Shown piece by piece: positions 17,305-26,118 of a stretch of 64,000 nt of DNA (position 1 is its first letter; each line of letters begins with the position of its first letter). Made by a program: the position numbers and the translations under genes. The notes under the pieces were generated by a model. That model was not told the origin of the DNA. It saw nothing but the letters and a program-made list of their open reading frames with translations, and searched no databases. This stretch comes from Novosphingobium sp. MW5 (lineage in GTDB: Bacteria; Pseudomonadota; Alphaproteobacteria; Sphingomonadales; Sphingomonadaceae): contig JAPCWB010000001.1 of assembly GCA_025938935.1 (NCBI GenBank), positions 992,001-1,056,000 of the forward strand, given 5' to 3'.

Positions 17305-18342
17305 ATGACCAAGATCACCCCCGTCATCCTCTGCGGTGGCAGCGGCACCCGCCTGTGGCCGCGCAGCCGCGCCAGTTTCCCGAAGCCCTTCCTGCCGCTG
17401 GTTGGCCATGAAACGCTATTCGAAGGGACGGTTGCCCGCGCGTCCGATCCGGCCGCCTTCGCGCCGCCCATCGTGGTGACCGGCACCGCGCACCTTGATC
17501 ATGTCGAACGGCAGCTGTCGGGGCATGAAGGGGCGCAGGTGATCGTTGAGCCGTCCGCGCGCAACACGGCCGCCGCTATCGCGCTCGCCGCACTGCGCCT
17601 GCCGGAAGACGCTGTGATGCTCGTCTGCCCGAGCGATCACCACATTGCCGACAGCGCCGCCTTCGCTTCCGCCGCAAAGGCCGCCGCCGCGCTGGCGGCA
17701 GAGGACTGGCTGGTCTCCTTCGGGATCGAGGCCAAAACCCCGGAAACGGGCTTCGGCTATCTCCACCGGGGCGAGGCGATTGGAAGCGGCGGCTTCAAGG
17801 TTGCGCGCTTTGTCGAAAAGCCGGATCTTGAGCGGGCGCAGGAATTCCTCGCTTCGGGCGAATATGCGTGGAACGGCGGCATCTTTGCCTTCCGCACCGG
17901 CGCTTTCCTCAAGGAACTGGGCGAGCATCGCCCTGCCATCCTCGAAGCCGCCCGCGCCGCCGTGGCTACTGGCCGCGAGGAGGGCGCGCGCTTCCACCCT
18001 GACGCAGAGGCCTTCGCGCGGATCGACAGCGAAAGCGTCGACTATGCGGTGATGGAGAATACCTCCCGCGCTGCCATGGTCCCAGCCGACATGGGCTGGT
18101 CCGACATCGGCAACTGGCACGCCCTGCGCGATGCCCGCGCCGGTGACGAAAACGGCAACCGCGTGTCAGGACGCGCGGAACTGGTCGATTGCAGGAACGT
18201 TCTGGTCGAGAGCGATGGCCCGCGCGTGTCGGTCATCGGGCTGGAGGACGTGATCGTGGTGGTCGATGGCGACGAGATTCTGGTGACGACCATCGCGGGC
18301 GCGCAGCTCGTCGGCAAGCTTTCAGGCGCGGTCAACCAGTGA
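17305..18342 (+). CDS. manC: Mannose-1-phosphate guanylyltransferase
   Basis: 345 residues starting MTKITPVILCGGSGTRLWPRSR, the sugar-nucleotidyltransferase GGxGTRLWPxSR signature. It also has PSDHHIAD, TGFGYLHRGE and FVEKPDLERA, all usual for GDP-mannose pyrophosphorylase. It converts mannose-1-phosphate and GTP to GDP-mannose for surface polysaccharide. At 345 residues it lacks the C-terminal isomerase half of bifunctional enzymes; that function is supplied by the next gene, whose GTG start overlaps this stop (GTGA). Confidence 0.93.
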   Translation: MTKITPVILCGGSGTRLWPRSRASFPKPFLPLVGHETLFEGTVARASDPAAFAPPIVVTGTAHLDHVERQLSGHEGAQVIVEPSARNTAAAIALAALRLPEDAVMLVCPSDHHIADSAAFASAAKAAAALAAEDWLVSFGIEAKTPETGFGYLHRGEAIGSGGFKVARFVEKPDLERAQEFLASGEYAWNGGIFAFRTGAFLKELGEHRPAILEAARAAVATGREEGARFHPDAEAFARIDSESVDYAVMENTSRAAMVPADMGWSDIGNWHALRDARAGDENGNRVSGRAELVDCRNVLVESDGPRVSVIGLEDVIVVVDGDEILVTTIAGAQLVGKLSGAVNQ

Positions 18343-19129
18343 GCGGGAAGCTGCCCGTCCGCATGGTCGAACGGCCCTGGGGGCGTAGCTCGCTCCCCGC
18401 GCCGTTCGAAGCGCCGGCGGGGCAGGTGATCGGCGAAGTGTGGTTCGAACCGCAGCCGTCTCTGCCGCAGCTCCTCGTCAAATATATCTTCACCAGTGAG
18501 AAGCTTTCGGTGCAGGTGCATCCTTCCAGCGCGCAGCTTCCCGGTCATGGCAAGGAAGAATGCTGGCTGGTGATCGATGCGGAACCCGGCGCCACTCTGG
18601 GGATCGGATTTAACGAGGCGATTTCGCCAGAAGCCATGCGCGCCGCTGCGCTTGACGGATCGATCGAACAGCTGATGACCTGGCACCCGGCGAGGGCGGG
18701 GATTTCTTCCACATTCCGCCCGGCACGGTCCACGCGATTGGTCCGGGCATCAGCCTGGTCGAGGTCCAGCAGAACTCGGACGTTACCTACCGCCTGTTCG
18801 ACTACGGTCGCCCGCGTGAATTGCACCTCGATGAGGGCATGAAGGTGGCAATGGGCGAGCCTTATCCGGAGGCCTCGAAGCGCCGGGTGCCCGAACACGG
18901 CAACGTCACGCTGGTCGATGGACCGGTCTTCCTGCTCGACCGGATCGCGGGCACGCCCGACGCGAAGCTGGCTCAACGCTATACCGGGCCGCTGCTGGTC
19001 ATTCCTCGAAAGGGCGAAGTGCGCGTCGGCGGTGAACTCGTGGCCGTCGGCGAATGCTGCGAGGCGGGATCGCTCGATGAAGTCTCGCTCGTATCCGATG
19101 CGCAGGCATTGATCGCGCAGGCTGTGTGA
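18339..19129 (+). CDS. manA: Class I mannose-6-phosphate isomerase (frameshifted)
   Basis: A GTG start overlaps the manC stop. The first frame gives VERPWGRSSLP and VKYIFTSEKLSVQVHP, the zinc-site segment. At the G run 18699-18702 the frame changes, and the remainder (DFFHIPPGTVHAIGPG, VEVQQNSDVTYRLFDYGR, HLDEGMKVA) continues one frame over, as if one G were missing. The restored protein is about 263 residues, the short class I ManA form. It interconverts fructose-6-phosphate and mannose-6-phosphate and so feeds ManC. The frameshift is probably a sequencing error. Confidence 0.87.
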
Positions 19130-19169
19130 GCACTTGCCGCATGGGCGGCTTGCGGGTTACCCAAGGCGC

Positions 19170-19598
19170 ATGATCGCCCAGACCATCCAGCTCGCGCTTG
19201 CGCCCGTCTTCGTGCTGGTCGCGATCGGCAATATCCTCAACATCCTGTCGACCCGCCTCGGCCGCATCGTCGACCGCGCGCGGCACCTGCAAGGGCGGCA
19301 CGGCCAGACCGAGGGCAGGGAACACGACATGGTCGTGCGCGAGATCCGCTATGCCGACAAGCGTATCAAGCTGATCGGCGGCGCGATCCGCCTGCTGGTG
19401 ATCTCGGGCCTGTCGATCGGCATGACCGTGGCGATCCTCTTCCTCGAAGAAGTGGTCTCGATGAAGCTTGAGCGGGTTGCCGCCGGCTTCTTCATCGTCG
19501 CCATCGGCCTGCTGATGTGGGCGCTCACCCTGTTCCTGCGCGAAACGCAGGTGGCGGCGGCCGCGCTAGGGATTCCCCGCGACTTCCTTGACCATTAG
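19170..19598 (+). CDS. DUF2721 family membrane protein
   Basis: 142 residues starting MIAQTIQLALAPVFVLVAIGN. The first helix is followed by NILSTRLGRIVDRAR, the conserved DUF2721 segment, and two further membrane helices near the C-terminus (LLVISGLSIGMTVAILF and FFIVAIGLLMWALTLF). The function is unknown. It converges with the lipocalin gene and the stop codons overlap by 4 bases (19595-19598). The upstream in-frame TTG at 19134 is an unlikely start. Confidence 0.82.
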   Translation: MIAQTIQLALAPVFVLVAIGNILNILSTRLGRIVDRARHLQGRHGQTEGREHDMVVREIRYADKRIKLIGGAIRLLVISGLSIGMTVAILFLEEVVSMKLERVAAGFFIVAIGLLMWALTLFLRETQVAAAALGIPRDFLDH

Positions 19599-20143
19599 GG
19601 CTGCTTGGTGATCCGCAGCATCGAGGTATCGTAACCGAGCGAGCGGGCGCGGGCCATCAGCGCGTCCAGCCGCTCCTTGCCGGGATTGGCCTCTCGCGAC
19701 AGCAGCCAGAGGTAGCGGCCCGAAGGCTCACCGACGATGGACCAGCTGTAATCCTCAGCATGGTCGAGCACCCAGTAATCGCCATAGAAGGGGCCAAAGA
19801 AGCTGACCTTCAGCTTTGCATTGGTCGCCGTGTCGACGATCTTGGCCTTGCCCTTGGCATCGGTGCGCTTGCCATCGGGCTTCACGCAGGCGTTCAGCAC
19901 CTCGATCTTGCCGTCGTCGCGCAGTGAATAGTCCGCCGTGACGCTGTCGCAGTCCTTCTGGAAGCCCTGCTCATAGCGGGCCAGTTCGTACCAGCGGCCA
20001 AGGTAGCGGTTAAGCTCAACCGACTTCGCCGGCTGCGGTACGGCGGCATTGCCGACCGGATGCTTGGGACCCAGCGCGGCGCAGCCCGCCAGCAGGGTTC
20101 CGGCGGCGAGCAGAGCGGCGATCGTGAGGACAGGCTTTTTCAT
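19595..20143 (-). CDS. blc: Outer-membrane lipocalin (Blc-like lipoprotein)
   Basis: 182 residues with a lipoprotein signal, MKKPVLTIAALLAAGTLLAGC, and lipobox LLAGC. The lipocalin signature NRYLGRWYELARYEQ follows, then YWVLDHAEDYSWSIVGEPS and YLWLLSRE, matching the bacterial Blc/apolipoprotein D group. It would be an outer-membrane lipoprotein binding lysophospholipid or other lipids and linked to envelope stress. It is monocistronic and convergent with the DUF2721 gene. Confidence 0.92.
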   Translation of the reverse strand: MKKPVLTIAALLAAGTLLAGCAALGPKHPVGNAAVPQPAKSVELNRYLGRWYELARYEQGFQKDCDSVTADYSLRDDGKIEVLNACVKPDGKRTDAKGKAKIVDTATNAKLKVSFFGPFYGDYWVLDHAEDYSWSIVGEPSGRYLWLLSREANPGKERLDALMARARSLGYDTSMLRITKQP

Positions 20144-20193
20144 GGGCGGGGAAACTCGCTGGAGAAACAGAGGTTCCCGCCCATATGGGAAGC

Positions 20194-21105
20194 CTATCCG
20201 CCGCGCGCCATACCAAAGCTGTAGAGCAGGTGATCGAGGTGCCCCTGCGGTGCCGGCGCGAAGTGGAGCGGATCGGCCATCGAACGGATCGCGGGCAGGT
20301 TCGCGGCCACGTCCTCGACCGTCCACTCGGGCTTGTAGACCCCGGCGGACTCCGCCGTCCACGCCCGCGCCATGCGTCCAGCGGCGGAGATCAGCATCTC
20401 GCCGGTGAGCTCGCAGCTTTCGTGGCAGAGGTATGCCACCAGCGGAGCGACCATTTCGGGCGTCATCGGCGGAAACTGGCTGGTGTCGATGCCTTCAGAC
20501 ATGCGCGTCACCGCCGCAGGCAGGATGCAGTTGGCTTTCACATTCGATGCAAAGCCCTCGATCGCCGCCGTGTTGGCAAGGCCGACAAGCCCACCCTTGG
20601 CTGCCGAGTAATTGGCCACCTGCTTGTTGGCATAAACCGCGTTGACCGAAGCGGTGTAGACGATCCGGCCATAGCCCTGCGCCAGCATCGCGGCAAAGGC
20701 AGGCCGGGTGACGTAAAACGCGCCGTTCAGGTGGACGTCGATCACTGACTGCCAGTCCTCGGCGCTCATTTCGGCCAGCGGCGCCCGGCGGACATTGCCG
20801 GCGGAATGGATGAGGATGTCGATGCGGCCAAAGGCATCGAGCGCCGTCTGCACGATGGCCGCGCCGCCTTCGGGGCTGGCGACGGAATCGGTGCTAGCCA
20901 CGGCCTCACCGCCAGAAGCCCGGATTTCCGCGGCAAGAGCCTCGGCCGGGCCTTCGCTGGTGGCATCGCCAGCCATCGACACGCCGGGATCGTTGATCAC
21001 CACCTTGCAGCCGCGCGCGGCCAGCAGCCTGGCATGGGCCGCCCCAAGCCCGCGCCCGCCGCCGGTAATCACGGCAACCCGGTCGTCAAAGCGCAGCTCG
21101 GTCAT
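20194..21105 (-). CDS. SDR, MFE-2/17beta-HSD4-like dehydrogenase
   Basis: 303 residues starting MTELRFDDRVAVITGGGRGLG. The cofactor loop GGGRGLG, HSAGN, catalytic Ser in YTASVNAVY and YSAAK are all present. The extra C-terminal region after about residue 230 and the pattern VVINDPGVS are typical of the peroxisomal multifunctional enzyme type 2 dehydrogenase domain, which oxidises 3-hydroxyacyl-CoA. It is the last gene of the leftward ligase-MaoC-CaiB-SDR operon, so 3-hydroxyacyl-CoA oxidation after MaoC hydration is plausible. A paralogue lies at 32271-33180. Confidence 0.9.
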   Translation of the reverse strand: MTELRFDDRVAVITGGGRGLGAAHARLLAARGCKVVINDPGVSMAGDATSEGPAEALAAEIRASGGEAVASTDSVASPEGGAAIVQTALDAFGRIDILIHSAGNVRRAPLAEMSAEDWQSVIDVHLNGAFYVTRPAFAAMLAQGYGRIVYTASVNAVYANKQVANYSAAKGGLVGLANTAAIEGFASNVKANCILPAAVTRMSEGIDTSQFPPMTPEMVAPLVAYLCHESCELTGEMLISAAGRMARAWTAESAGVYKPEWTVEDVAANLPAIRSMADPLHFAPAPQGHLDHLLYSFGMARGG

Positions 21106-21116
21106 TTACCAGCCCT

Positions 21117-21205
21117 TTCGTCATTGCGAGCGTAGCGAAGCAATCCAGAGCGGATCGCGCTGCGGCTCTGGATTGCTTCGTCGCTGCGCTCCTCGCAATG
21201 ACGAA
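21117..21205. repeat. Palindromic repeat element, TTCGTCATTGCGAG family
   Basis: Arms beginning TTCGTCATTGCGAGCG and ending CTCGCAATGACGAA enclose a second inverted pair, GCAATCCAGAGC with GCTCTGGATTGC. It lies between two genes of one operon. An almost identical element is at 27595-27681. Confidence 0.85.
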
Positions 21206-21212
21206 TGTGAAT

Positions 21213-22430
21213 TCAGGCGACAGTACCGTCCGCGCGAAGCTCCGCGATCCGGTCTTCGTCCAGCCCCAGCAAATCGGCAAGAATCGCATTGGTATGTTCG
21301 CCAAGCATCGGCGGGGCGGTCACCGGTGCCTGTTCTTCATCGGCAAAGCGGATCGGGCGGTTGACCAGCGGAATGGTGCCAAGTGCCGGGTGGTCTACTT
21401 CGGTCACCACGCCGCGCGCCTGCGATTGGGGCGAGTTGAGCGCTTCCAGCACCGACAGGATCGGCGCGTGCGGCACCTGATGCGCGGTAAAGCGTTCGAC
21501 CAGTTTGGCCACCGTGTGCCGAGAGGTGTAGTCGCTCACCGCCGCGTTGATCTCGGCGCGGGCATCGCGGCGCTGCTCCAGCGTGGCAAAGCGGGGATCA
21601 TCCGCCAGTTCGGGCCGCTCGATGGCCTTGCAGATATTGCCCCAGAACCCGGCGGTCAGGCAGGCAACCACGATCGAGCCATCGCTTGCCGGGAACACGC
21701 CATAAGGGACGAGGTTGGGATGCTGCGAACCCTGCGGCTCTGGGTCCTTGCCGGTGAACCAGGCAAGCTGCGGCAGGTAGGCTGACAGGCCGATCAGCCC
21801 CTCGGTCAGGCTGACGTCGATCAGCCGCCCCTTGCCGGTGCGGGTGCGCTCGAAAAGCGCGCCGAGGATGCCGATGGGGCCGGAAATCCCGCCGACAAGG
21901 TCGCCCATCGGCAGGCCCAGCTTCATCGGCCGGCCGCCGGGTTCGGCGTTCATGTAGAGCGCGCCCGACTGCGCCTGCAGGACGATGTCGAAGCTGGGCA
22001 TGTCGCGCATCGGGCCGGTCATGCCGTAGCCCGAAATCGCGCAGTAAATGAGGCCCGGATTGATCGCCGTCAGCGCCTCATAGCCAAGGCCCAGCCGGTC
22101 CATCACACCGGGGCGGTAATTCTCGATCAGGACGTCGCACTTGGCGGCGAGGTCCCTGGCCAGTTGCAGGCCATCGGGCGACTTGAGGTCGATGACAATC
22201 GACTTCTTGCCGCGATTGATGCTGAGGAAATAGTGGCTCTCACCGTCGCGGATGGGCGGGAAAGTGCGGGTATCGTCGCCGGTGCGCGGCGGCTCCACCT
22301 TGATCACCTCGGCGCCGAGATCGGCGAGGGCAAGGCTGGCGGCCGGTCCGGCCAGCACGCGGGTAAAATCGAGCACCCGCACGCCGGCGAGCGGTCCGGC
22401 CCATGTGGCCTCTGGGGAAGTTTCGGTCAT
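21213..22430 (-). CDS. CaiB/BaiF family CoA transferase, second copy
   Basis: 405 residues starting MTETSPEATWAGPLAGVRVLD. It has the class III CoA-transferase motifs DLGAEVIKVEPPRTGDDTR, NRGKKSIVIDLKSPDG and the aspartate-bearing MRDMPSFDIVLQAQSGAL. It transfers CoA between acids, with formyl-CoA or succinyl-CoA as common donors. It is third in the ligase-MaoC-CaiB-SDR operon, with a repeat element on either side. Given the ThDP lyase nearby, a formyl-CoA transferase role is an attractive but unproven reading. Confidence 0.91.
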   Translation of the reverse strand: MTETSPEATWAGPLAGVRVLDFTRVLAGPAASLALADLGAEVIKVEPPRTGDDTRTFPPIRDGESHYFLSINRGKKSIVIDLKSPDGLQLARDLAAKCDVLIENYRPGVMDRLGLGYEALTAINPGLIYCAISGYGMTGPMRDMPSFDIVLQAQSGALYMNAEPGGRPMKLGLPMGDLVGGISGPIGILGALFERTRTGKGRLIDVSLTEGLIGLSAYLPQLAWFTGKDPEPQGSQHPNLVPYGVFPASDGSIVVACLTAGFWGNICKAIERPELADDPRFATLEQRRDARAEINAAVSDYTSRHTVAKLVERFTAHQVPHAPILSVLEALNSPQSQARGVVTEVDHPALGTIPLVNRPIRFADEEQAPVTAPPMLGEHTNAILADLLGLDEDRIAELRADGTVA

Positions 22431-22451
22431 CACCCGGGCTGTAGCAAGTCC

Positions 22452-22543
22452 CGCCCCTTCAGGGGAGAGGCGGGGGTGAGACTTTCCGTCCCTCCGGTGC
22501 ATCCCGGCGGACAGCCTCACCCCGCGCGCCCCCTCCCAAGGGG
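22452..22543. repeat. Imperfect GC-rich palindromic repeat
   Basis: A left arm with CCCCTTCAGGGGAGAGG and GGGGGTGAG faces a right arm with CTCACCCC and CCCCCTCCCAAGGGG across a 35-base loop. It fills the 119-base gap between the MaoC and CaiB genes. Similar CCCTCTCC/GGGGAGAG repeats are common between genes in sphingomonads. Confidence 0.65.
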
Positions 22544-22549
22544 TATGGA

Positions 22550-23674
22550 TCAGCCCTTGCTGGGCAGTTCGGCAACCGAAGTGCCGAAGGCCGACAGTTC
22601 GCCGCGGTGAGTCGTCGCCTTCTGCTCGACTTCCACGTACTTCTTGCCGTTTTCCTCGAACTTGCGGGTCACCTTGCCGTCGATGAAGATCACGTCGCCA
22701 TCGGGGTTGTGGCGGCGGATCTGGCAGCTGGTCTTGAACAGGTGGCCATCGTCACCGATCCAGTTGGTCATGTGGTGGGTCAGCCACGAATTGCGCTCTG
22801 GTCCGTAGTCGTATGCGCCCGGCGCACCGACTTCGAGGGCGAATTCTTCGTCCCAGTGGACGCGCTCGGGGCAGTCCGGCACGTTGAAGCGGTTCTTGAT
22901 GCCCAGGCCCGGGTGCGCCTGCTGCATCTTCCACGCCAGCTTGTTGGCGCGGATGTAAAGGCCGCCCCAGCCCTGCGCATAGCAGATGAAGCCGGTCACG
23001 GTCATCGGGCCCTTCATCATGCGCGGCAGTTCGTCGCCCACGTTGACGTCTTCCCAGTACCGCGGGGTGGCGCCGCGAACTTCCTCGTTCGCATAGAGTT
23101 CGCCCCATTCCTTCAGCTGTTCATCGGTGAAGGGTTCCACGCGGCCGCGGGCTTCGGTGTACTTGGTGCCGCGTTCGCGGGCCTCGTCACGGTCGGTGCG
23201 GAACACCCAGCTGTCAGCCTCGGCAACGTGTTCGTCGTTCTGGTTGTAGAAATCGACGTGGTAGATCTGCTGGAACGAACGCCCGGCGAACTTGGTCTGA
23301 TGTTCGACCAGATCCTTGAGGTAAGCGACCGTGCGGATCGTGTCATTGCGGAATACTGGCTTGTGCCAGGTCCAGTCGGCACCGGCCCACATGGCGTGGA
23401 CGCCGGAAAGGCCGCCGCAATAGCCCGAAACGATGCGGCTGGTGGTGAACAGGAACGAAGGCAGGGCAACGATCGAGCCATAGCGGGTCTTCGCCGCATA
23501 TTCGGGATCGCACCACAGCGGATTGTCGTCACCGATGCCGTGGGCATAGTGGCGGATCGCGTCGCGGGTGGCTTCATAGTTCCACGGCTCGACGGTATTC
23601 TCGATCTTCACGCCAATGCGGCTGCGAAGGTCAGCGAGACCCTCTTCGGTGATCTTGGGGAATTTGGCTGCCAT
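22550..23674 (-). CDS. MaoC-like/FAS1-type dehydratase (double hotdog)
   Basis: 374 residues starting MAAKFPKITEEGLADLRSRIG. The N-terminal half resembles the FAS1-like dehydratase domain of MaoC proteins (YAHGIGDDNPLWCDPEYA with the catalytic D and a following hydrophobic run, LPSFLF), and the C-terminal half holds a second hotdog-like region (YWEDVNVGDELP). These enzymes hydrate enoyl-CoA or act on related acyl-CoA thioesters. It lies 18 bases after the ligase gene in the same operon, so it likely acts on the CoA ester made by that ligase. Confidence 0.84.
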   Translation of the reverse strand: MAAKFPKITEEGLADLRSRIGVKIENTVEPWNYEATRDAIRHYAHGIGDDNPLWCDPEYAAKTRYGSIVALPSFLFTTSRIVSGYCGGLSGVHAMWAGADWTWHKPVFRNDTIRTVAYLKDLVEHQTKFAGRSFQQIYHVDFYNQNDEHVAEADSWVFRTDRDEARERGTKYTEARGRVEPFTDEQLKEWGELYANEEVRGATPRYWEDVNVGDELPRMMKGPMTVTGFICYAQGWGGLYIRANKLAWKMQQAHPGLGIKNRFNVPDCPERVHWDEEFALEVGAPGAYDYGPERNSWLTHHMTNWIGDDGHLFKTSCQIRRHNPDGDVIFIDGKVTRKFEENGKKYVEVEQKATTHRGELSAFGTSVAELPSKG

Positions 23675-23692
23675 TTTCTCTTCTCCTGAAAG

Positions 23693-25270
23693 TCAGTTGG
23701 CCGCGGCGGCGAGTTTTGCCGCCTCACGGTCACGAAGCATCTTGCGGTGGACCTTGCCGGCCGGGTTCTTCGGCAATTCGTCGACATATTCGACGATGCG
23801 CGGGAACTCGTGCTGGGCGAGGCGTTCGCGGGTGAAATCCTGAAGCTCGCGCGTCAGTGCGTCGGAGCCGGGGCAATTGGCGACGACGAAAGCCTTGACC
23901 ACCTGGCCGCGCGCTTCGTCGGGAACGCCGATCACGCCGCATTCCATCACATTTTCGTGGCGCAGCATGGTGTTCTCGATCTCGACCGCGGACATGGTCC
24001 AGCCGGCAGAGATGATCACGTCGTCAGCGCGGCCGCAGTGGTAGAAATAGCCGTCCTCGTCGGTCTTGGCGCGGTCCTTGGTGGTCATCCACCCGCCGCC
24101 TCGCCACAGCATCAGCTCGCCGATTTCGCCCGGGTCACAGACCGAACCGTCGGGGCGCTGCACTTCGAGGCGCTGGCCGGGAACCGCCTTGCCGAGCGAG
24201 CCGGGCTTGACGACAAAGTCCTGCGCTCCGGGGTAGTTGACCAGCACCACGCCAATCTCGGTCGTTCCGTACATCGAGCAGACCGGCACCTTGAAGGTCT
24301 GGTCCACCCATTCGAGCGTCGCCGGATCGATCGGCTCGCCGGTGTAGGACAGCTTCTTGAAGTGGAACTGGAAGTCGCCGCCCTTTCCGGAATTCTTCAT
24401 CATCCGGTAGTGCGTGGCGGCGGCGCTCATGTTGGTGATGCCGTAATCGTCCAGCGCCTTCATCAGGCGGACGGGATCGAAGCGGCCGGCGAAAGTGCCG
24501 GTGGTCACGCCCATGGCCAGCGGAGCGAGCGTGCCATGCCACAGGCCGTGGCCCCAGGCCGGGCTGGACGGGCAGAAGAACTCGTCACCCGGACGGATGC
24601 CGGTGCCATAAAGCGCGGCGAACATCAGCGTAACCAGCGTGCGGTGCGAGTGCTTGACCGCCTCGGGAAGCTCACGCGTGGTGCCGCTGGTGTACTGGAA
24701 CACGGCCATGTCATTGGCCTTGCTCTTCGGCGTGTAAGTGGCGGGGTACTGCTTGATCTCGTCGAGCAGGCCGTCATCGGCGACGACCACGCGCGGCAGG
24801 CCATCGGCGCCGACCGAACCGCGGGCAAGCTCTTCCTTCTCGCGGTTGGTGATCAGGATCGTGGGATTGCAGTCACCCACGCGCAGCTTGAGCGCGTCGG
24901 GGCCGAACAGGGTGAACAGCGGCACCGAGATCGCGCCGGTCTGCATCGCGCCGAACAGGCAGACGTAGAACGGCAGGCTGGGTTCGAGCATGAAAGCGAT
25001 GCGGTCGCCCTGCTGGATGCCCTGCGCGTCAAGCCAGTGGGCGAACTGCGCCGCGCCGGCCGAGATCTGGTCAAAGCTCAGGATTTCATCCGAGCCATCG
25101 GCATGGGCAATGCGCACGGCGGGGCGGCCCGAGCCGTCGGCATGGCGCGTGATGCATTCGTGCGCGATGTTCAGGTGCTCGCGGTCCCCGTCGAACAGCT
25201 CCCACAGCGCGGCCGACGAGGCGTGCGCCTGGGCATCGGCATAGGACGTGTAATCGGTGAGTCGGGTCAT
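23693..25270 (-). CDS. Acyl-CoA synthetase, AMP-forming
   Basis: 525 residues starting MTRLTDYTSYADAQ. The P-loop is YTSGTTRELPEAVKHSH, the A5-like motif is SMYGTTEIG, the hinge region holds YFYHCGRADDVIISAGW, and the C-terminal lysine motif is LPKNPAGKVHRK, so the ANL fold is complete. The P-loop is slightly unusual, RELPE in place of GxPK. It activates a carboxylic acid to its CoA thioester with ATP. It is the first gene of the leftward operon, divergent from the IclR gene at 25336, with palindromes between. A GTG at 25297 is an alternative start. Confidence 0.93.
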   Translation of the reverse strand: MTRLTDYTSYADAQAHASSAALWELFDGDREHLNIAHECITRHADGSGRPAVRIAHADGSDEILSFDQISAGAAQFAHWLDAQGIQQGDRIAFMLEPSLPFYVCLFGAMQTGAISVPLFTLFGPDALKLRVGDCNPTILITNREKEELARGSVGADGLPRVVVADDGLLDEIKQYPATYTPKSKANDMAVFQYTSGTTRELPEAVKHSHRTLVTLMFAALYGTGIRPGDEFFCPSSPAWGHGLWHGTLAPLAMGVTTGTFAGRFDPVRLMKALDDYGITNMSAAATHYRMMKNSGKGGDFQFHFKKLSYTGEPIDPATLEWVDQTFKVPVCSMYGTTEIGVVLVNYPGAQDFVVKPGSLGKAVPGQRLEVQRPDGSVCDPGEIGELMLWRGGGWMTTKDRAKTDEDGYFYHCGRADDVIISAGWTMSAVEIENTMLRHENVMECGVIGVPDEARGQVVKAFVVANCPGSDALTRELQDFTRERLAQHEFPRIVEYVDELPKNPAGKVHRKMLRDREAAKLAAAAN

Positions 25271-25297
25271 GATGGCCGTGCCTATGACAGAATGCAC

Positions 25298-25327
25298 TTG
25301 CTATTGCAAATGTTGAATGCTATTCAA
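25298..25327. promoter_or_regulatory. Paired palindromes in divergent ligase/IclR promoter
   Basis: TTGCTATTGCAA (25298-25309) keeps the GCTATTGC core of the operator at 7394 but with TT/AA arms. TTGAATGCTATTCAA (25313-25327) is a perfect 15-bp inverted repeat, 8 bases before the IclR start. Both would suit an IclR-type repressor of the ligase operon that also controls itself. Confidence 0.55.
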
Positions 25328-25335
25328 TATACAGA

Positions 25336-26118
25336 ATGAGCAATACCACAGATCTCGCCGCCGCCGTCAAGGACAGCAAGGCCCCCGCCATCAGCCGCGC
25401 CGCAGCGGTCATGCGCCTGCTGGGCAAGAGCGATGCGCCGCTTGGCCTTAATCCGATAGCCCGCGAACTGGGGCTTAACCCCAGCACCTGCCTCTACGTG
25501 TTGCGCGCGCTGGTCGCGGAGGAGCTGGTCGCCTTCGACCCGGCATCAAAGCGCTATTCGCTCGCCTCGGGCGTGCTGACGCTGGCGCGCTCGTGGCTGC
25601 AGCGGGACCAGTTTGCCGAACTGTCAGCGCCGGTGCTGGAACGGCTGGCCGGGGAATTCGGGGTCACGGTGCTGGGCGTGCAGATCTTCGGGCTCGATCA
25701 CATCATCGCCGTCGGCGTGGCGCGGGGGAGCACGGGTTTCCAGCTCGCCACCGAAGTCGGCAGCCGCTTCCCGGCGCTGATCAGCGCGACCGGGCGCTGC
25801 ATCGCGGCTTTTGGCAACCATTCCGAGGCGCGATTGAAGGCCCGGTTCGAAGGGCTGCGCTGGGACAATCCGCCCAGCTTTGAAGAGTGGATGGCGCAGG
25901 TAGAGCAGACGCGCGTTCAGGGCTTCGGCATCGATGAAGGCAATTACATCGCGGGCGTCACCGTTCTCGCCGCGCCCGTCTGGCAGGCAGCGGGATCGCC
26001 CAGCCACGCCCTTGTCGCCATCGGGCTGACGGCGGCGCTGGAGCGGGCGGGGCTGCCTGAATTGCAGGCGGCGCTGGTCGAGGACGCGCGCCGCCTGACA
26101 AGGCAGATGGGCGGTTAG
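25336..26118 (+). CDS. IclR-family transcriptional regulator, second copy
   Basis: 260 residues starting MSNTTDLAAAVKDSKAPAIS. The winged HTH is RAAAVMRLLGKSDAPLGLNP through RELGLNPSTCLYVLRALVAE, and the effector domain follows with GRCIAAFG and an IDEGNYIAGVTVLAAPVW segment. It is divergent from the acyl-CoA ligase operon and probably regulates it. Its stop overlaps the convergent aldehyde dehydrogenase stop by 4 bases. It is distinct in sequence from the IclR protein at 12800. Confidence 0.9.
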   Translation: MSNTTDLAAAVKDSKAPAISRAAAVMRLLGKSDAPLGLNPIARELGLNPSTCLYVLRALVAEELVAFDPASKRYSLASGVLTLARSWLQRDQFAELSAPVLERLAGEFGVTVLGVQIFGLDHIIAVGVARGSTGFQLATEVGSRFPALISATGRCIAAFGNHSEARLKARFEGLRWDNPPSFEEWMAQVEQTRVQGFGIDEGNYIAGVTVLAAPVWQAAGSPSHALVAIGLTAALERAGLPELQAALVEDARRLTRQMGG

